Of a DNA stretch of 64,000 bases, positions 54,586-64,000 are shown piece after piece. The translations under genes were made by a program, and so were the position numbers. Numbering within the stretch: position 1 is the first letter of the stretch; every line of letters starts with the position of its first letter. The notes under the pieces are model-generated. The model made no database searches and was not told the DNA's origin. It saw only the letters and a program-made list of their open reading frames with translations. This DNA comes from Wolfiporia cocos (lineage: Eukaryota; Basidiomycota; Agaricomycetes; Polyporales; Phaeolaceae), in contig JACCLO010000004.1 in the NCBI GenBank assembly GCA_029448655.1, positions 620,001 to 684,000 of the forward strand, read 5' to 3'.

Positions 54586-56237
54586 TCCACACCCGCCAAT
54601 CCTTCATTATCAAGACGAGGGCATTTGGCATTCCGGTACACTGCCCATCCTCTCATGTTCTCGCCTTGTGTGCTCTCGTGCTCTCGCATTCCTTATACTC
54701 TTGTGGTTTCATGTTTTCTCGCCTATACTGCTGAACCTCCTGCTTCACTCGATACCTTTTCTGCGCTGCGCTTTCTCTATGGAAACTCCGTGGCCGCAGG
54801 GCCGAATCTCCTTTGTAGGAAAGTGAACGTAGGTGGGTTACAAACTGGCGGCGAGCCACTCTGCTCACGCACAGCTTAAGTACACTACTGGCAGCCCTAG
54901 TGACCCGCTAGCTTGCCCATTACTCCACAGTCATTGTCCCCACAGTGCTCTCGCCTCATCGTATTTTCCCCCGCACTACATGTTTTTATTCTTCTCTCTC
55001 CGTGTCATTTGCTTTCTGCAGAATAATTTGGACCTTACTTTTAATGGGCTCTTTAACATAAGTTTACCGCATGACTGCTGTAGATGCGATGGTTATAAAG
55101 TGTAATTTCGCAATTATTGTGAGAGTTCAAAATCAAAGGGGCTGCTGGTTTCAGGCAGACGGTAGCATTGCACCAGGGTCTGGAGCGATGAACCCCAAGC
55201 CGACGATGGGTCGCGCAGCTTGTCTCAGACTGGGCTCTTAGTTCTACAGGTCATCCCAGACAGGCTTCTAATTACACAGGTCATTCCAGACCTGCCTCTT
55301 GCCAACCTGTGAATCTCCAGAGCCGTCAGCGAGTTTCACAGAGCATGCACGACCACGTGGTGGCTTATCTGTTGAATAAACTTACAGATCTAGGTAGCAG
55401 GGCACAGCGCGGTCTGTCTACTCGTATCAACCTGGCTTGACAGATATTCTCAGGTATGTGTATATCTTCTTGCTCGCACTTTGCTGATGTCAGGTGGGCA
55501 TCTATTCATAATACAATAACATAATTACAAGTGTTAGGAAAACAGTCGTAGTTGTGCCAGAACACGATCTTGAGAATCCAAGCGGGGAAACACTCCATCT
55601 GACACCATCAACAACGATGAGTCTTTTCCCGCGTTGACCAACTGTCTGAATGTCACCGCTAAGCTTCAACGCAACACAAATAATCGCCAAACATGTGCTG
55701 CCAGCATCTCGCGATCTGCCCAGACGGGCGCCGTGATGGCGCCTTGTTGCCGCCTACATCTCATCCGGCCTCGAGCCTTGACTGTTGTACACCCCATGAC
55801 GCACTGCTGTAGTGTACTCAATGACTACAACTCATGTCAGAAATCACATCATCATCACCACACTTTCTACTAGACCACAGGCGTACTTGAATTGGACTAT
55901 ATCCATTCATTTTGTCCTGTCCTTCCTTCGTCGCTTGTAACACTGCCTTCGTGATTATATGTCGACCAGAGCCTATCCAAGCGACATGCGTCCGCGTGGC
56001 GCGTGCAGGATATGGATATCCAAACGCGAGCCTGGATGCACAGCCACATCCGAAAATAGCATTCTGGCCAAAATAGATTGTTCACGCTTGTCATCTCTGA
56101 CAACGGGTGCGATGGTAGATACGTGCTGAAACTTCAACAAGGTGGCTGAGCGTGGCCGGTGGTGTGTTGAGGCTCGTCCGAACACCGCTGATGGCAAGTG
56201 CGCCTGGCATTGCCTGGCCGGAAGTAGCGGGGCTCGC

Positions 56238-56246
56238 AATATAAAA
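56238..56246 (+). promoter_or_regulatory. TATA box of precursor gene, unit 3
   Basis: AATATAAAA about 265 bases before the start codon, as in units 1 and 2. Confidence 0.5.
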
Positions 56247-56505
56247 CCGCGCCCTGTTAGCCAAGGAACTCCAGCTCTCAGCCTTTTCTTTTCTGAGCTC
56301 AGAACGTACAAGCATAGGTGCTGGCTAGTACGTTCTCGCCACCCTTACCTGGGAAACGATACTGACCATGATTATTCCAGCCTTGCTTTTTCTTGTTCCT
56401 CGCATTCCTTTTCGACCTTCGATTCCATCTCAATTCCTGTCACGACCAACTATCAACACCGAGACGTTCACGACTCTCCTCACGACATACCTATACCATA
56501 TCATC

Positions 56506-57210
56506 ATGCGTGCCTCCGTCATCCTCCCCGTTGTCTTCGCCGCTGCTACCGCAGTCCCTGCGATAGCGCGCCCTGTCTCGAACGATGCCTTGCTTGCACG
56601 CGCTTTCCAAGACGAGTTGATCGCTCGGGCAGATGCGGTTCCTGCAGATGCTAGCGAAGCAATCAACTGGAAGAAGGTCCTACACGTCGGCGAGGATGTC
56701 GGCAGCGTTCTCCTCCACTTCCTCAAGCGCGAAAACCCTGTGCTCGCCCGCTCACTGGAGCATGAGATTATGGTGCGCGACGTACCCGCGGCCACCGACG
56801 CGAGCGAGGCGATCAATTGGAAGAAGGTCCTGCACATCGGGGAAGACGTCGGCAGCGTCCTGCTCCACTTCCTGCGACGAGAGAACCCCATCCTTGCCCG
56901 CGAGTTCGAGGCGGATGTCATGAAACGCGCCGTTGCCGATCCCACCGACGCGAGCGAGGCTATCAACTGGAAGAAGGTCCTACACATCGGTGAAGACGTT
57001 GGCGGCGTGCTGCTGCACTTCCTCAGGCGCGAAAACCCGGTCCTTGCGCGCGCATTCGAGGCCGACGTCATGAGACGCGCGGTGGCCGACCCCACCGACG
57101 CCAGCGAGGCGATCAATTGGAAGAAGGTTCTGCACGTCGGGGAGGATGTCGGGAGTGTCCTGCTTCACTTCTTGAAGCGCGACGGCATGATGTTGGATGA
57201 GCTTGACTGA
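56506..57210 (+). CDS. Secreted dibasic-repeat peptide precursor, 4 repeats, unit 3
   Basis: 234 residues, apparently identical to unit 2: signal peptide about 1-21, repeats beginning DASEAINWKK at 48, 98, 148 and 198, cores ending LLHFL plus KR/RR, final tail DGMMLDELD. The identity extends into noncoding DNA on both sides, which points to recent conversion and not to selection on the protein alone. It lies 461 bases upstream of the kinase on the same strand. Confidence 0.78.
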   Translation: MRASVILPVVFAAATAVPAIARPVSNDALLARAFQDELIARADAVPADASEAINWKKVLHVGEDVGSVLLHFLKRENPVLARSLEHEIMVRDVPAATDASEAINWKKVLHIGEDVGSVLLHFLRRENPILAREFEADVMKRAVADPTDASEAINWKKVLHIGEDVGGVLLHFLRRENPVLARAFEADVMRRAVADPTDASEAINWKKVLHVGEDVGSVLLHFLKRDGMMLDELD

Positions 57211-57671
57211 ATTGGTGACTATTTAGTGTACTTACATAGCGTCACCGGCTGGGATCGATCAATGCGATGCTCAGGCTGAGAGCTCACCATGGCACGTTCT
57301 GCCTAGTCCTGAGAGCCGTTGGCGCGTAGAGTTGCAGTTGTGGTAAACTGCTCGAGAGCTTAATATAGCCGACAATCACGGATCGCGTATACGCAACACG
57401 CAATAATGTAGCGGGTGAGGTGTAAAGACTCTAAAGCATGCCCGCTCGCGGACAGGTTAGCTGGTCGGGGCACGAGTGTTTGCCCAGGGCTGCCAGTCAC
57501 GTGGGATAGCGCGATCGAATTCGCGATCGGCGATCGGCCAGCTGCCACAGGCGCGTCTTGTGTTCGATTTCCCATCAACGGTACTGATACCCTAGCCGAG
57601 GCTGTCACAACGGGCCACAGTGGCCCACCACGCGTCGGCAGTCTGTAATTAATAAAGACTAAGCCACAAAC
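57211..57671. other. Intergenic: kinase promoter region, unit 3
   Basis: No gene. Appears identical to 29533-29993, including GCGATCG repeats, the GGGCCAC palindrome and TAATTAATAAA. Confidence 0.5.
57612..57626. promoter_or_regulatory. Palindrome GGGCCAC-A-GTGGCCC, unit 3
   Basis: Third copy of the conserved site upstream of the kinase. Confidence 0.4.
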
Positions 57672-60600
57672 ATGGCCATATTCTCTCCCTCTACGTGGAT
57701 TTCTCACCTCTTCCGCCACATTCCCCTATCCCTCCACCGAGTCCCCGACCACATCGTCATGCAGTCGACAGACAGCGACGATGATTGTTCTTATGATGAG
57801 TCCGCGACAGACAACTATGAATCAGCGCCCGTGCCACAAAGGGAACTACCCTTTACGACCGCCGTCCCCGCCCCTCGTCAATGCCAATCTGCTGACACTG
57901 GCAATGATCCTCCACTTAATAAGATGCCCCCTCCTCGCCTGGCGGCAACGCGTGAGTATACGTATACTGTAATGGGACGCCTTGATGATGAAATCTGTGA
58001 CTCTCAGAGCCGTTACCAACCTATCGAAGCACTGCGATAGGCTCGGTAATGAGCAAAAACGGGATTGAGAGCACGGCGGTGGTGAGATGGATCAAGGACG
58101 AATATCCAGACAAGATCTCATGGAACCACGATCCTGTTGAACTGATACGAAGTACATGGGGCTTGGAGCCCACAGACATTCGTGACATTCCTCACCCCAC
58201 GACGGAGACCTCATCTACGGACCATTATACTGTTGTGCAGAAGCTGGCCAAGGCGTATTGTGACACGTCTAAGGAAGATCTGTGCTACGATCCACTCCTT
58301 GAATTCATTGAATCTCTGCACCGGCAGCTTTTCGGCGACCCCGACTATGGCGCTCCTGGATGTTCGCGATCATTGCGGGACCGCAAGAACAGAGGTCTGA
58401 AACGAATTCGCAACGTATTGTTCAACCCTATCAAGTATATGGCTAGTCAGAAGACGGTTCCTACGAATGTCCCCAACATGGCTCGGCCTCTCGACGGTCA
58501 ATTTGTGAACATGAACAACAGGATTGTGACAGGGAGCTATTGTCGTGCAAAGCCGGATGTGATGTTCAGCACGAACGAAGACCGACAATCTCAGGCCTGG
58601 TCATGGAGCTTGGCTTCCATAGAGGTGAAGAAAGCACAGAAGTGCAAGTGGACGTGGGGAAAGGAAGACATCAAGATCGATCTGGACGGGCTGAAACATG
58701 TACGTAAATGGACGCGTCGGCTCATCAGATTTCTAATATGCCCTCAGAGATACTTGAAAAACTATCCTCAGTGCATCGATAGGCCAGGAGCGAAACGGAA
58801 GCGAGGCGACAAGGTAGATCCCGAGATGATCAAGCCAGGCAAGCGGGCGCGGCTGTCGACGGAGAATGTGACGGAAGCGACCATTATACAACGTTCTCGA
58901 GGAAATGGAAATACACGGAAGGACGCGGGCGATACGGACGGGCACGGTTGGGAGATCGACGGTGCCGACATTCAAAATATCAGAAAAAAATTGGGTCTTA
59001 CCGACGATGAGGCGCAAATGCTGAAATATATCAACGAGCAGATGTCTCACAACGTCCGTTCATACGGATCCGGTATCCTGTTCCGTGACATGACATTGCA
59101 GCTGTGGTACGCGGATCGAATGGGCATCATCGTCTCGAGACCGATCCATATGATCGAGGAGCCCGAACTGCTGCTCTACACTGTGGCGGCGATGGGACAG
59201 GCCGACATCTACCAGATGGGAATCTGCCACCTGATGGAGTTCAACACCTCGAAGCGCAAGTTCACGACATATCAGAATGCAAAGCTGGTGCTTGGTGTCG
59301 ATCAAGATGTCAAGGACTCAGGAGGCGAGGACGTCAAGGAGCCACTCGAGTTTGAAGTGACAGCGAGGAACGAGAACGACGTGTTCACGGATTTTGGGAT
59401 CGTCGGGCGAGGCACGACGGTCGTCCCCGTTCGGGCCACAGGACATGCAGTCGATGTTTGTGGTTCGGGCGAGCTGGTGGCGAAGATCGCGTGGCCTGTG
59501 AAACGCCAAAATCGGGACGAGACAGAGTGTATCAGAAAGATACGGGATGTGCTCGCTGAGGAGAACCCATCGATTCTCAAGCACATCGTCGAGCTGAAAT
59601 GCTATATGTCGCGCGAAATCGACGAACTCGAACTTCCTCGTGCGTATCTTGGAACGAGGGTGCTTGATGAGCGGATATTTCGCACAATGATCCTCGAGAA
59701 GTACGATCGTCTAGAGGCCATGAACAATGCTGCAGAGTTCAAGATTATCTTCGTTGATGTCGTCCGTGGTTAGTCTGTCGCACGTTTCACTTAGATTTGC
59801 GCGCTGATACAATGGAAAGCTCATCGCTGGGTATACAAGGAGACCAATATCCTACATCAAGACATCAGCTCGAACAATGTGATGTTCTACCGCGATGGCA
59901 GGAGCGTCCGCGGCGTACTGTGCGACTGGGATCAAGCAGCAGCACCTGTCGATGATCCGGAAGAGTCGGAAGATCAAAGTGATGATCCCGCGTGGTCCGC
60001 TTCCAAAGTCAAACGACCCGCTGGAAATGCCGACTCTTTGGACTGGAAGACGAACTTGCTCGCGGATGGGTCGTTTACCCCAAAGAATGTCGGCAAGCCG
60101 TCACCGTCACGGTCCGAAGCTCAGGATGTTCCAGAGACGGAATCGGGGACAGCAGAGTTGGAGCTCCCACCGGAGCCTCTACGATACCGCACAGGCACTG
60201 CACCGTTCATGGCCATCGACCTACTAGCTAAAGGCAGCGTGTCAGCGCACCGATATCGCCATGATCTGGAGTCGTTCTTCTACTTGCTCGTTTATGTCTG
60301 TGCCACGTTCGATGTCAAGCAACACAGGCTCGGCCACATCTATGAATGGGAGTCGGCAAATCTCGCGCGAGTTGGCCAAGAGAAGAGGGAGTTTCTCGAA
60401 AACCCAGTTGTGTTTAATGACACATTCCAGAATCAGACCGATCCAGGCTTTAAAGACCTCGCTGAGGATTGGGCTAGACCGTTAAAGATCAGGTTCCACA
60501 AGATAGCACGAAAGTCCTCCAGTATCATGGGCCTTCGGGAGGAGCGAGACCACCTAGTCAGGCGCAGGCCGAATGAAGAGGAGCGACGCAAAAAGTCCTT

Positions 60601-60709
60601 GGCCAAAGAAAACGAGTTCAGAAGCAAAATCAGACGTCTGAAGGCACAGCAGAACGAGCAATGCACCTACGAGAAGTTCATGAAAACTATAGGTGAAGAT
60701 GCTATCTGA
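57672..60709 (+). CDS. FunK1-type protein kinase, unit 3
   Basis: Exons 57672-57951, 58008-59768 and 59820-60709; introns of 56 and 51 bases; 976 residues. Kinase landmarks as in unit 1 (VAKIAWP, HQDISSNN, CDWD, TGTAPFMAIDLL, RYRHDLESFFY). Exon 3 differs from units 1 and 2: a two-residue insertion (SPSRSEAQ) and a rewritten last 75 residues from ARPLKIRFHKIARK on, though still a basic coiled-coil ending FMKTIGEDAI. Reading frame and splice sites are intact. Confidence 0.88.
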
Positions 60710-61176
60710 TGGTATATTTCACCAGGCACAGAAGCATTCATATCGCATCGCCGTATTGTATGCCGTGACCGTAGCGAATGCGGTCGGTCGACATCTCCAA
60801 CTAATCACGTTCTCATCAATGTAAATTGCTGGTGCACTCAGGCTTGATTTTATTATGTTAATTTATTGATCCTATAGTGAGCCGATCTGACCTGCGAGGC
60901 TTGTACCTACTGAGTCTATTCCGGGGGATGTGATATCAGGATCGCACTGGAACATCACGGCTCTATCGTTGTGGCCTCCGCATCGGCCCGTCAGATCTTG
61001 CTTACTGCTAAAGGCCGCCCTGGCGACGTTTTGTGCGACGACTTGACACCTGATTCATGAAGAGAACACAATTTAACACGATCAACTCATAACGTTTGTC
61101 GCGTTCAGCGCGATAGCTTCATCCACATGGTTGACATTTGGCCACTATCCAGATTAGAATCACGCCTCGGATCACG

Positions 61177-61581
61177 ATGTCCACATCGAAGTCTGTCCCT
61201 GTTCTGACCATCACAGACGCACCATCTCACCATGCTGTGCGTTTAAGAGCGGACCCGACGTCTGCCTCATACGTCGCCCCCGAAGTCGAGTGCACGCACG
61301 ATGGCGGAGACACCCCGGGTGTGGTCCTCACGCACGATCTGCCCACGAGAATGATCACAGACACGGATACCGTCGATATGTGCAAGAATCGCGCGGCGCC
61401 CGCACATGTGGGATTGCTCATATTGTGCAGAGATCGTCTTGGGAATGTGGCACCTCCTGGCGCAATACGGGTTTGGTCTCGACGGAAACGAGCACAGCAC
61501 TGTCGCTTTGCGCATTTCGAAATTCACTTATGCGTCTTTACTGGCCGACGGCGATGTGGGCGTTTAGTGTACGGATCATAA
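61177..61581 (+). CDS. Hypothetical ORF downstream of kinase, unit 3
   Basis: 134 codons from the ATG matching units 1 and 2 (MSTSKSVPV...). It is open for its full length, unlike unit 1. An in-frame ATG at 61138 exists but is not conserved in the other cassettes. No domain. Confidence 0.3.
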   Translation: MSTSKSVPVLTITDAPSHHAVRLRADPTSASYVAPEVECTHDGGDTPGVVLTHDLPTRMITDTDTVDMCKNRAAPAHVGLLILCRDRLGNVAPPGAIRVWSRRKRAQHCRFAHFEIHLCVFTGRRRCGRLVYGS

Positions 61582-61646
61582 TGCTCGGATATAGAGGAGA
61601 AATACGTCAGGCGGATGTGTAATCTTAGTGATGTGCACTGGGTGCT

Positions 61647-61772
61647 ATGATCCTCCAAGGCGGCGAAGGCGGCCGTAGCATGGAGGCCATCGTGATTGAA
61701 GCGGGAAAGCGAGGAGGCTTCAGAAGCAGACTGAAGGTGCTATTCAAAGGGACGAAGATGCAGCAGCCATAA
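61647..61772 (+). CDS. 41-residue ORF, unit 3
   Basis: Counterpart of 9129-9254 and 33969-34094; ends KVLFKGTKMQQP. Unknown. Confidence 0.3.
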   Translation: MILQGGEGGRSMEAIVIEAGKRGGFRSRLKVLFKGTKMQQP

Positions 61773-61998
61773 CAATTGTTGTTTACGCCAAGGTGCGTGT
61801 CCATCTCTCTGTTGCTCATCGTATAACCCATTGTGCCTGTACGTATTTGATGTCAGCGGCACTGCACACCCTCTCTACTATGCATGCTCCATGAAGCACA
61901 CAACGCGGAGGATATCGACGACCTATTTGATGTACTTGTCACATCTGAAGCTTATACCCGACGGCCTCATTCCTCAGCCCTCCGCGACCAAGAGTTTC

Positions 61999-62047
61999 AG
62001 TGCCACAGATGCATCTTCAGAGACACCGCAGATGCATCTGGGGCACT
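61999..62047. repeat. 49-base hairpin repeat, unit 3
   Basis: AGTGCCACAGATGCATCT with its inverse; the loop has TTCAGAG in place of TTTAGAG. Confidence 0.6.
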
Positions 62048-62095
62048 CTAAGTCATCGAAGTTAGGCGCCCGTTAGTACCAAAATAAAGCGTCAC

Positions 62096-62332
62096 ATGCC
62101 GGGAACAACCATAGCGAAACTGAAAGCGAAAGCAGCTGGTGCCTGCTTGAACTTCAAGTGTCTCCGCGCAGTGACCCTCTGTAAGAAGCTACTCACGGTC
62201 TCCAAACGTGACGACGCTGAGCTGGAGCATCCACCTACCCGTGTCGGAGAGAAGATACAAGCAGTGGCTAGGAGACACAGATTAGATCTTCGGTGGTATC
62301 TTCGGCTTGCCTTCTGGGCTGAAGCTAACTAG
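62096..62332 (+). CDS. Small basic ORF between cassette 3 and GH3 gene
   Basis: 78 codons, lysine/arginine-rich, no recognised domain. Its left part is also present in unit 1 (9531-9650), where fold-back element A cuts it off. It could be a degraded gene end; coding status is doubtful. Confidence 0.25.
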   Translation: MPGTTIAKLKAKAAGACLNFKCLRAVTLCKKLLTVSKRDDAELEHPPTRVGEKIQAVARRHRLDLRWYLRLAFWAEAN

Positions 62333-62583
62333 CACCCTTGATCTCCGCACCAATCGATGGCATAGCGTCTGTTCAATCAGCCCCGCATGCGCAGACAAGG
62401 ACTATGCTCGGAACAACATGACGGGGACGACAGCGCGGACAGATAGTGGCGTCCTCAGGCCTAGCGGGGAGGGCACGTGGCGGGCCGGGAGCCGGTCAAC
62501 GAGGACGCAGTTCGGAGGAACCTCGGAGCGACTGTGCATCTGTTCACCATGATCCAGCGAGCTCTCCTTCCGGTTCTGCGCAC

Positions 62584-62589
62584 ATATAA
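62584..62589 (+). promoter_or_regulatory. TATA box of GH3 gene
   Basis: TATAAG in CACATATAAGCCC, 110 bases before the GH3 start codon. Confidence 0.5.
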
Positions 62590-62693
62590 GCCCTCGCAGC
62601 ATCCAGGCTGCCGACTCTAATCTGGCTGCTACCTCGACACCCCGCCGAGGTCCTGCCCGTTGAGCCCAATTTTCCACTGAATTCCCTGAATTT

Positions 62694-64000
62694 ATGCCGC
62701 CCTCAGACTTCGCGAAGGCCTCCGTCCCCGACGTTGTCGAGCAGCTGACGACGGACGAGGCAATCCTGCTCACCGCCGGTGTTGGCTTTTGGCACACTCA
62801 TGCAGTGCCCCGTCTTGGCATACCCGCCCTCAAGACCAGCGATGGGCCCAACGGTGAGCATGTCACGTCTGCGGACTATTTGCGAGTTGAACATCGTGTT
62901 CCCAGGCATCAGAGGCAATCACTTCTTCATGGGCACACCGGCCAAGTGTCTCCCCTCTGCTACCGCCCTCGCTGCAACCTTTGATCCCGAGCTCATCAAC
63001 GAAGTTGGCCGTAAGCTGCTCGCGGAGGAGGCGAAACTCAAGGCCGCATCCGTGTGGCTCGGGCCCACCTGCAACACGCAACGCAATCCGCTTGGTGGTC
63101 GCTCGTTCGAGTCCTTCTCCGAGGACCCGCATCTAGCCGGCATGATTGCCGCAGCATACATCAACGGCGTGCAGGAAGGCGGCATCGCCGCAACGATCAA
63201 GCACTTTGTTGGGAACGACAAGGAGAACGACCGCATGGCATACGACTCAATCATGTCCGAGCGCGCACTGCGCGAGATTTACCTCATGCCGTTCATGCTC
63301 GCGGAGAAGTACGCGAAGCCGTGGTGCTATATGACCGCGTAAGTGCCCGTTCTCGTTTCCGCGGGTGTCAGGCGGCGCTGGCCGGCCTGCGAGTATGCCC
63401 TCACTGGCGTATTGTCCTCTCCTCATCTGTTGTGCATCTTAATGCGCCCCGTGTACCTGTGGCATGTGCGTCCCATGCTTACATTGGCCTGGACGATAGG
63501 TATAACCGCGTAAACGGTACACACGTCTCGGAGAATCCCAAGATCATCAATGATATCCTGCGCAAAGAATGGGGCAGCAACGCATTGGTCATGAGTGACT
63601 GGTGGGTCCTATTGGCTGCTGCGGGAAATCGTTCATGTTTGAGCGATCTGCATCAGGTTCGGTGTCTACTCGATTGATCATGCCATCAATGCCGGACTTG
63701 ATCTCGAGATGCCCGGGACCAACAAGTGGAGGACTCTGGATCTCATGAACCGATCGTGAGTGCTATTGCAATCTGCGACTAGTTCTATGATTAACACCTT
63801 GCTGTCAGCATCCAGAGCAGGAAGATCATGAAGCGTACCGTCAAGGAGCGTGCGGCCAAGGTGGTCGAGCTTGTCAAGAGATGTGCGCAGGCGGTGCCAG
63901 AGGTATCTTCAATCTGCGCGACAGAGTCTCCTCTCATGCTGAGGGCACTTGCGCATCCAGATTCTAGATGGCGACGGCATCGAGCGCACGCGCGACACCC
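62694..64000 (+). CDS. GH3 beta-glucosidase, N-terminal part (runs off the window)
   Basis: Exons 62694-62853, 62906-63338, 63500-63601, 63657-63755, 63809-63902 and 63961 to beyond 64000; all joins are GT-AG and in frame. About 310 residues visible. Landmarks: [57 protein letters not shown], the nucleophile motif MSDW (Asp near residue 231), and AGLDLEMPG. This is the N-terminal catalytic barrel of a glycoside hydrolase family 3 beta-glucosidase (releases glucose from cello-oligosaccharides or other beta-glucosides). No signal peptide is evident at this start, so an intracellular form is possible. Usual length is over 800 residues, so the larger part lies outside. Confidence 0.92.

Larger units (their letters stand above)
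54586..62233 (+). repeat. Kinase cassette, unit 3 (uninterrupted copy)
   Basis: The only copy without internal insertions. 54586-55665 matches the scattered left arm of unit 2 and shows all four empty target sites; 55665 onward matches units 1 and 2. The left 1 kb has no convincing gene. It extends further right than unit 1, to the start region of the GH3 gene. Confidence 0.85.

Noticed and set aside
1..64000. CRISPR array, bacterial operons or plasmid functions
   Set aside because: No spaced direct repeats; spliced genes and transposon types show a eukaryotic fungal nuclear genome.

Overview
The window looks like an accessory, transposon-rich stretch of a basidiomycete (Agaricomycetes, probably a wood-decay type) nuclear genome. 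The evidence is: roughly 50-base GT-AG introns in every spliced gene; three FunK1-type fungal protein kinases; a Plavaka-type DNA transposase; a protein of the basidiomycete DUF6698 family; chromodomain Ty3/Gypsy elements; and a GH3 beta-glucosidase running off the right edge. The species cannot be named from sequence alone.

The host part is a cassette present three times in the same orientation: unit 1 about 3247-9650, unit 2 about 10450-34290 (its left arm full of insertions) and unit 3 about 54586-62233. Each cassette carries, left to right, (i) a gene for a secreted precursor built of 50-residue repeats ending in dibasic (Kex2-type) sites, 3 repeats in unit 1 and 4 in units 2 and 3; (ii) a three-exon FunK1 kinase gene; (iii) small ORFs of unknown meaning; and (iv) a 49-base hairpin repeat. 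Units 2 and 3 appear identical over about 3.75 kb spanning the precursor and most of the kinase, yet differ on both sides, which looks like a gene-conversion tract. The GH3 gene begins just right of unit 3.

The rest is mobile DNA, and unit 3 serves as a natural empty site for four insertions in unit 2. Those are a 992-base hAT-type MITE, a 12.7 kb nest with a 15-base target duplication, a 1739-base hAT-type MITE and a 997-base solo LTR. The nest (12268-24930) is an intronless retroposon-like ORF broken by a solo LTR, a fold-back element carrying two inverted tRNA-like sequences, a third hAT-type MITE and a 9.1 kb TIR-bounded element. That 9.1 kb element holds an intact 9-exon Plavaka transposase divergent from an intact 7-exon DUF6698 gene.

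Between units 2 and 3 (34.3-54.3 kb) lie: a pogo/Fot1 element with TA target duplication, broken by a MULE-like MITE and a solo LTR; an inverted-repeat element; a 5'-truncated Gypsy element whose dUTPase follows pol in frame after a single TGA; and an LTR-bounded Gypsy element whose dUTPase sits between protease and reverse transcriptase and whose RT is broken by a solo LTR. Both Gypsy elements have gag and pol in a -1 arrangement with a heptamer of slippery form just before the gag stop.

All coordinates were read by eye. Exon joins were checked by reading frame, but no alignment or database search was run.
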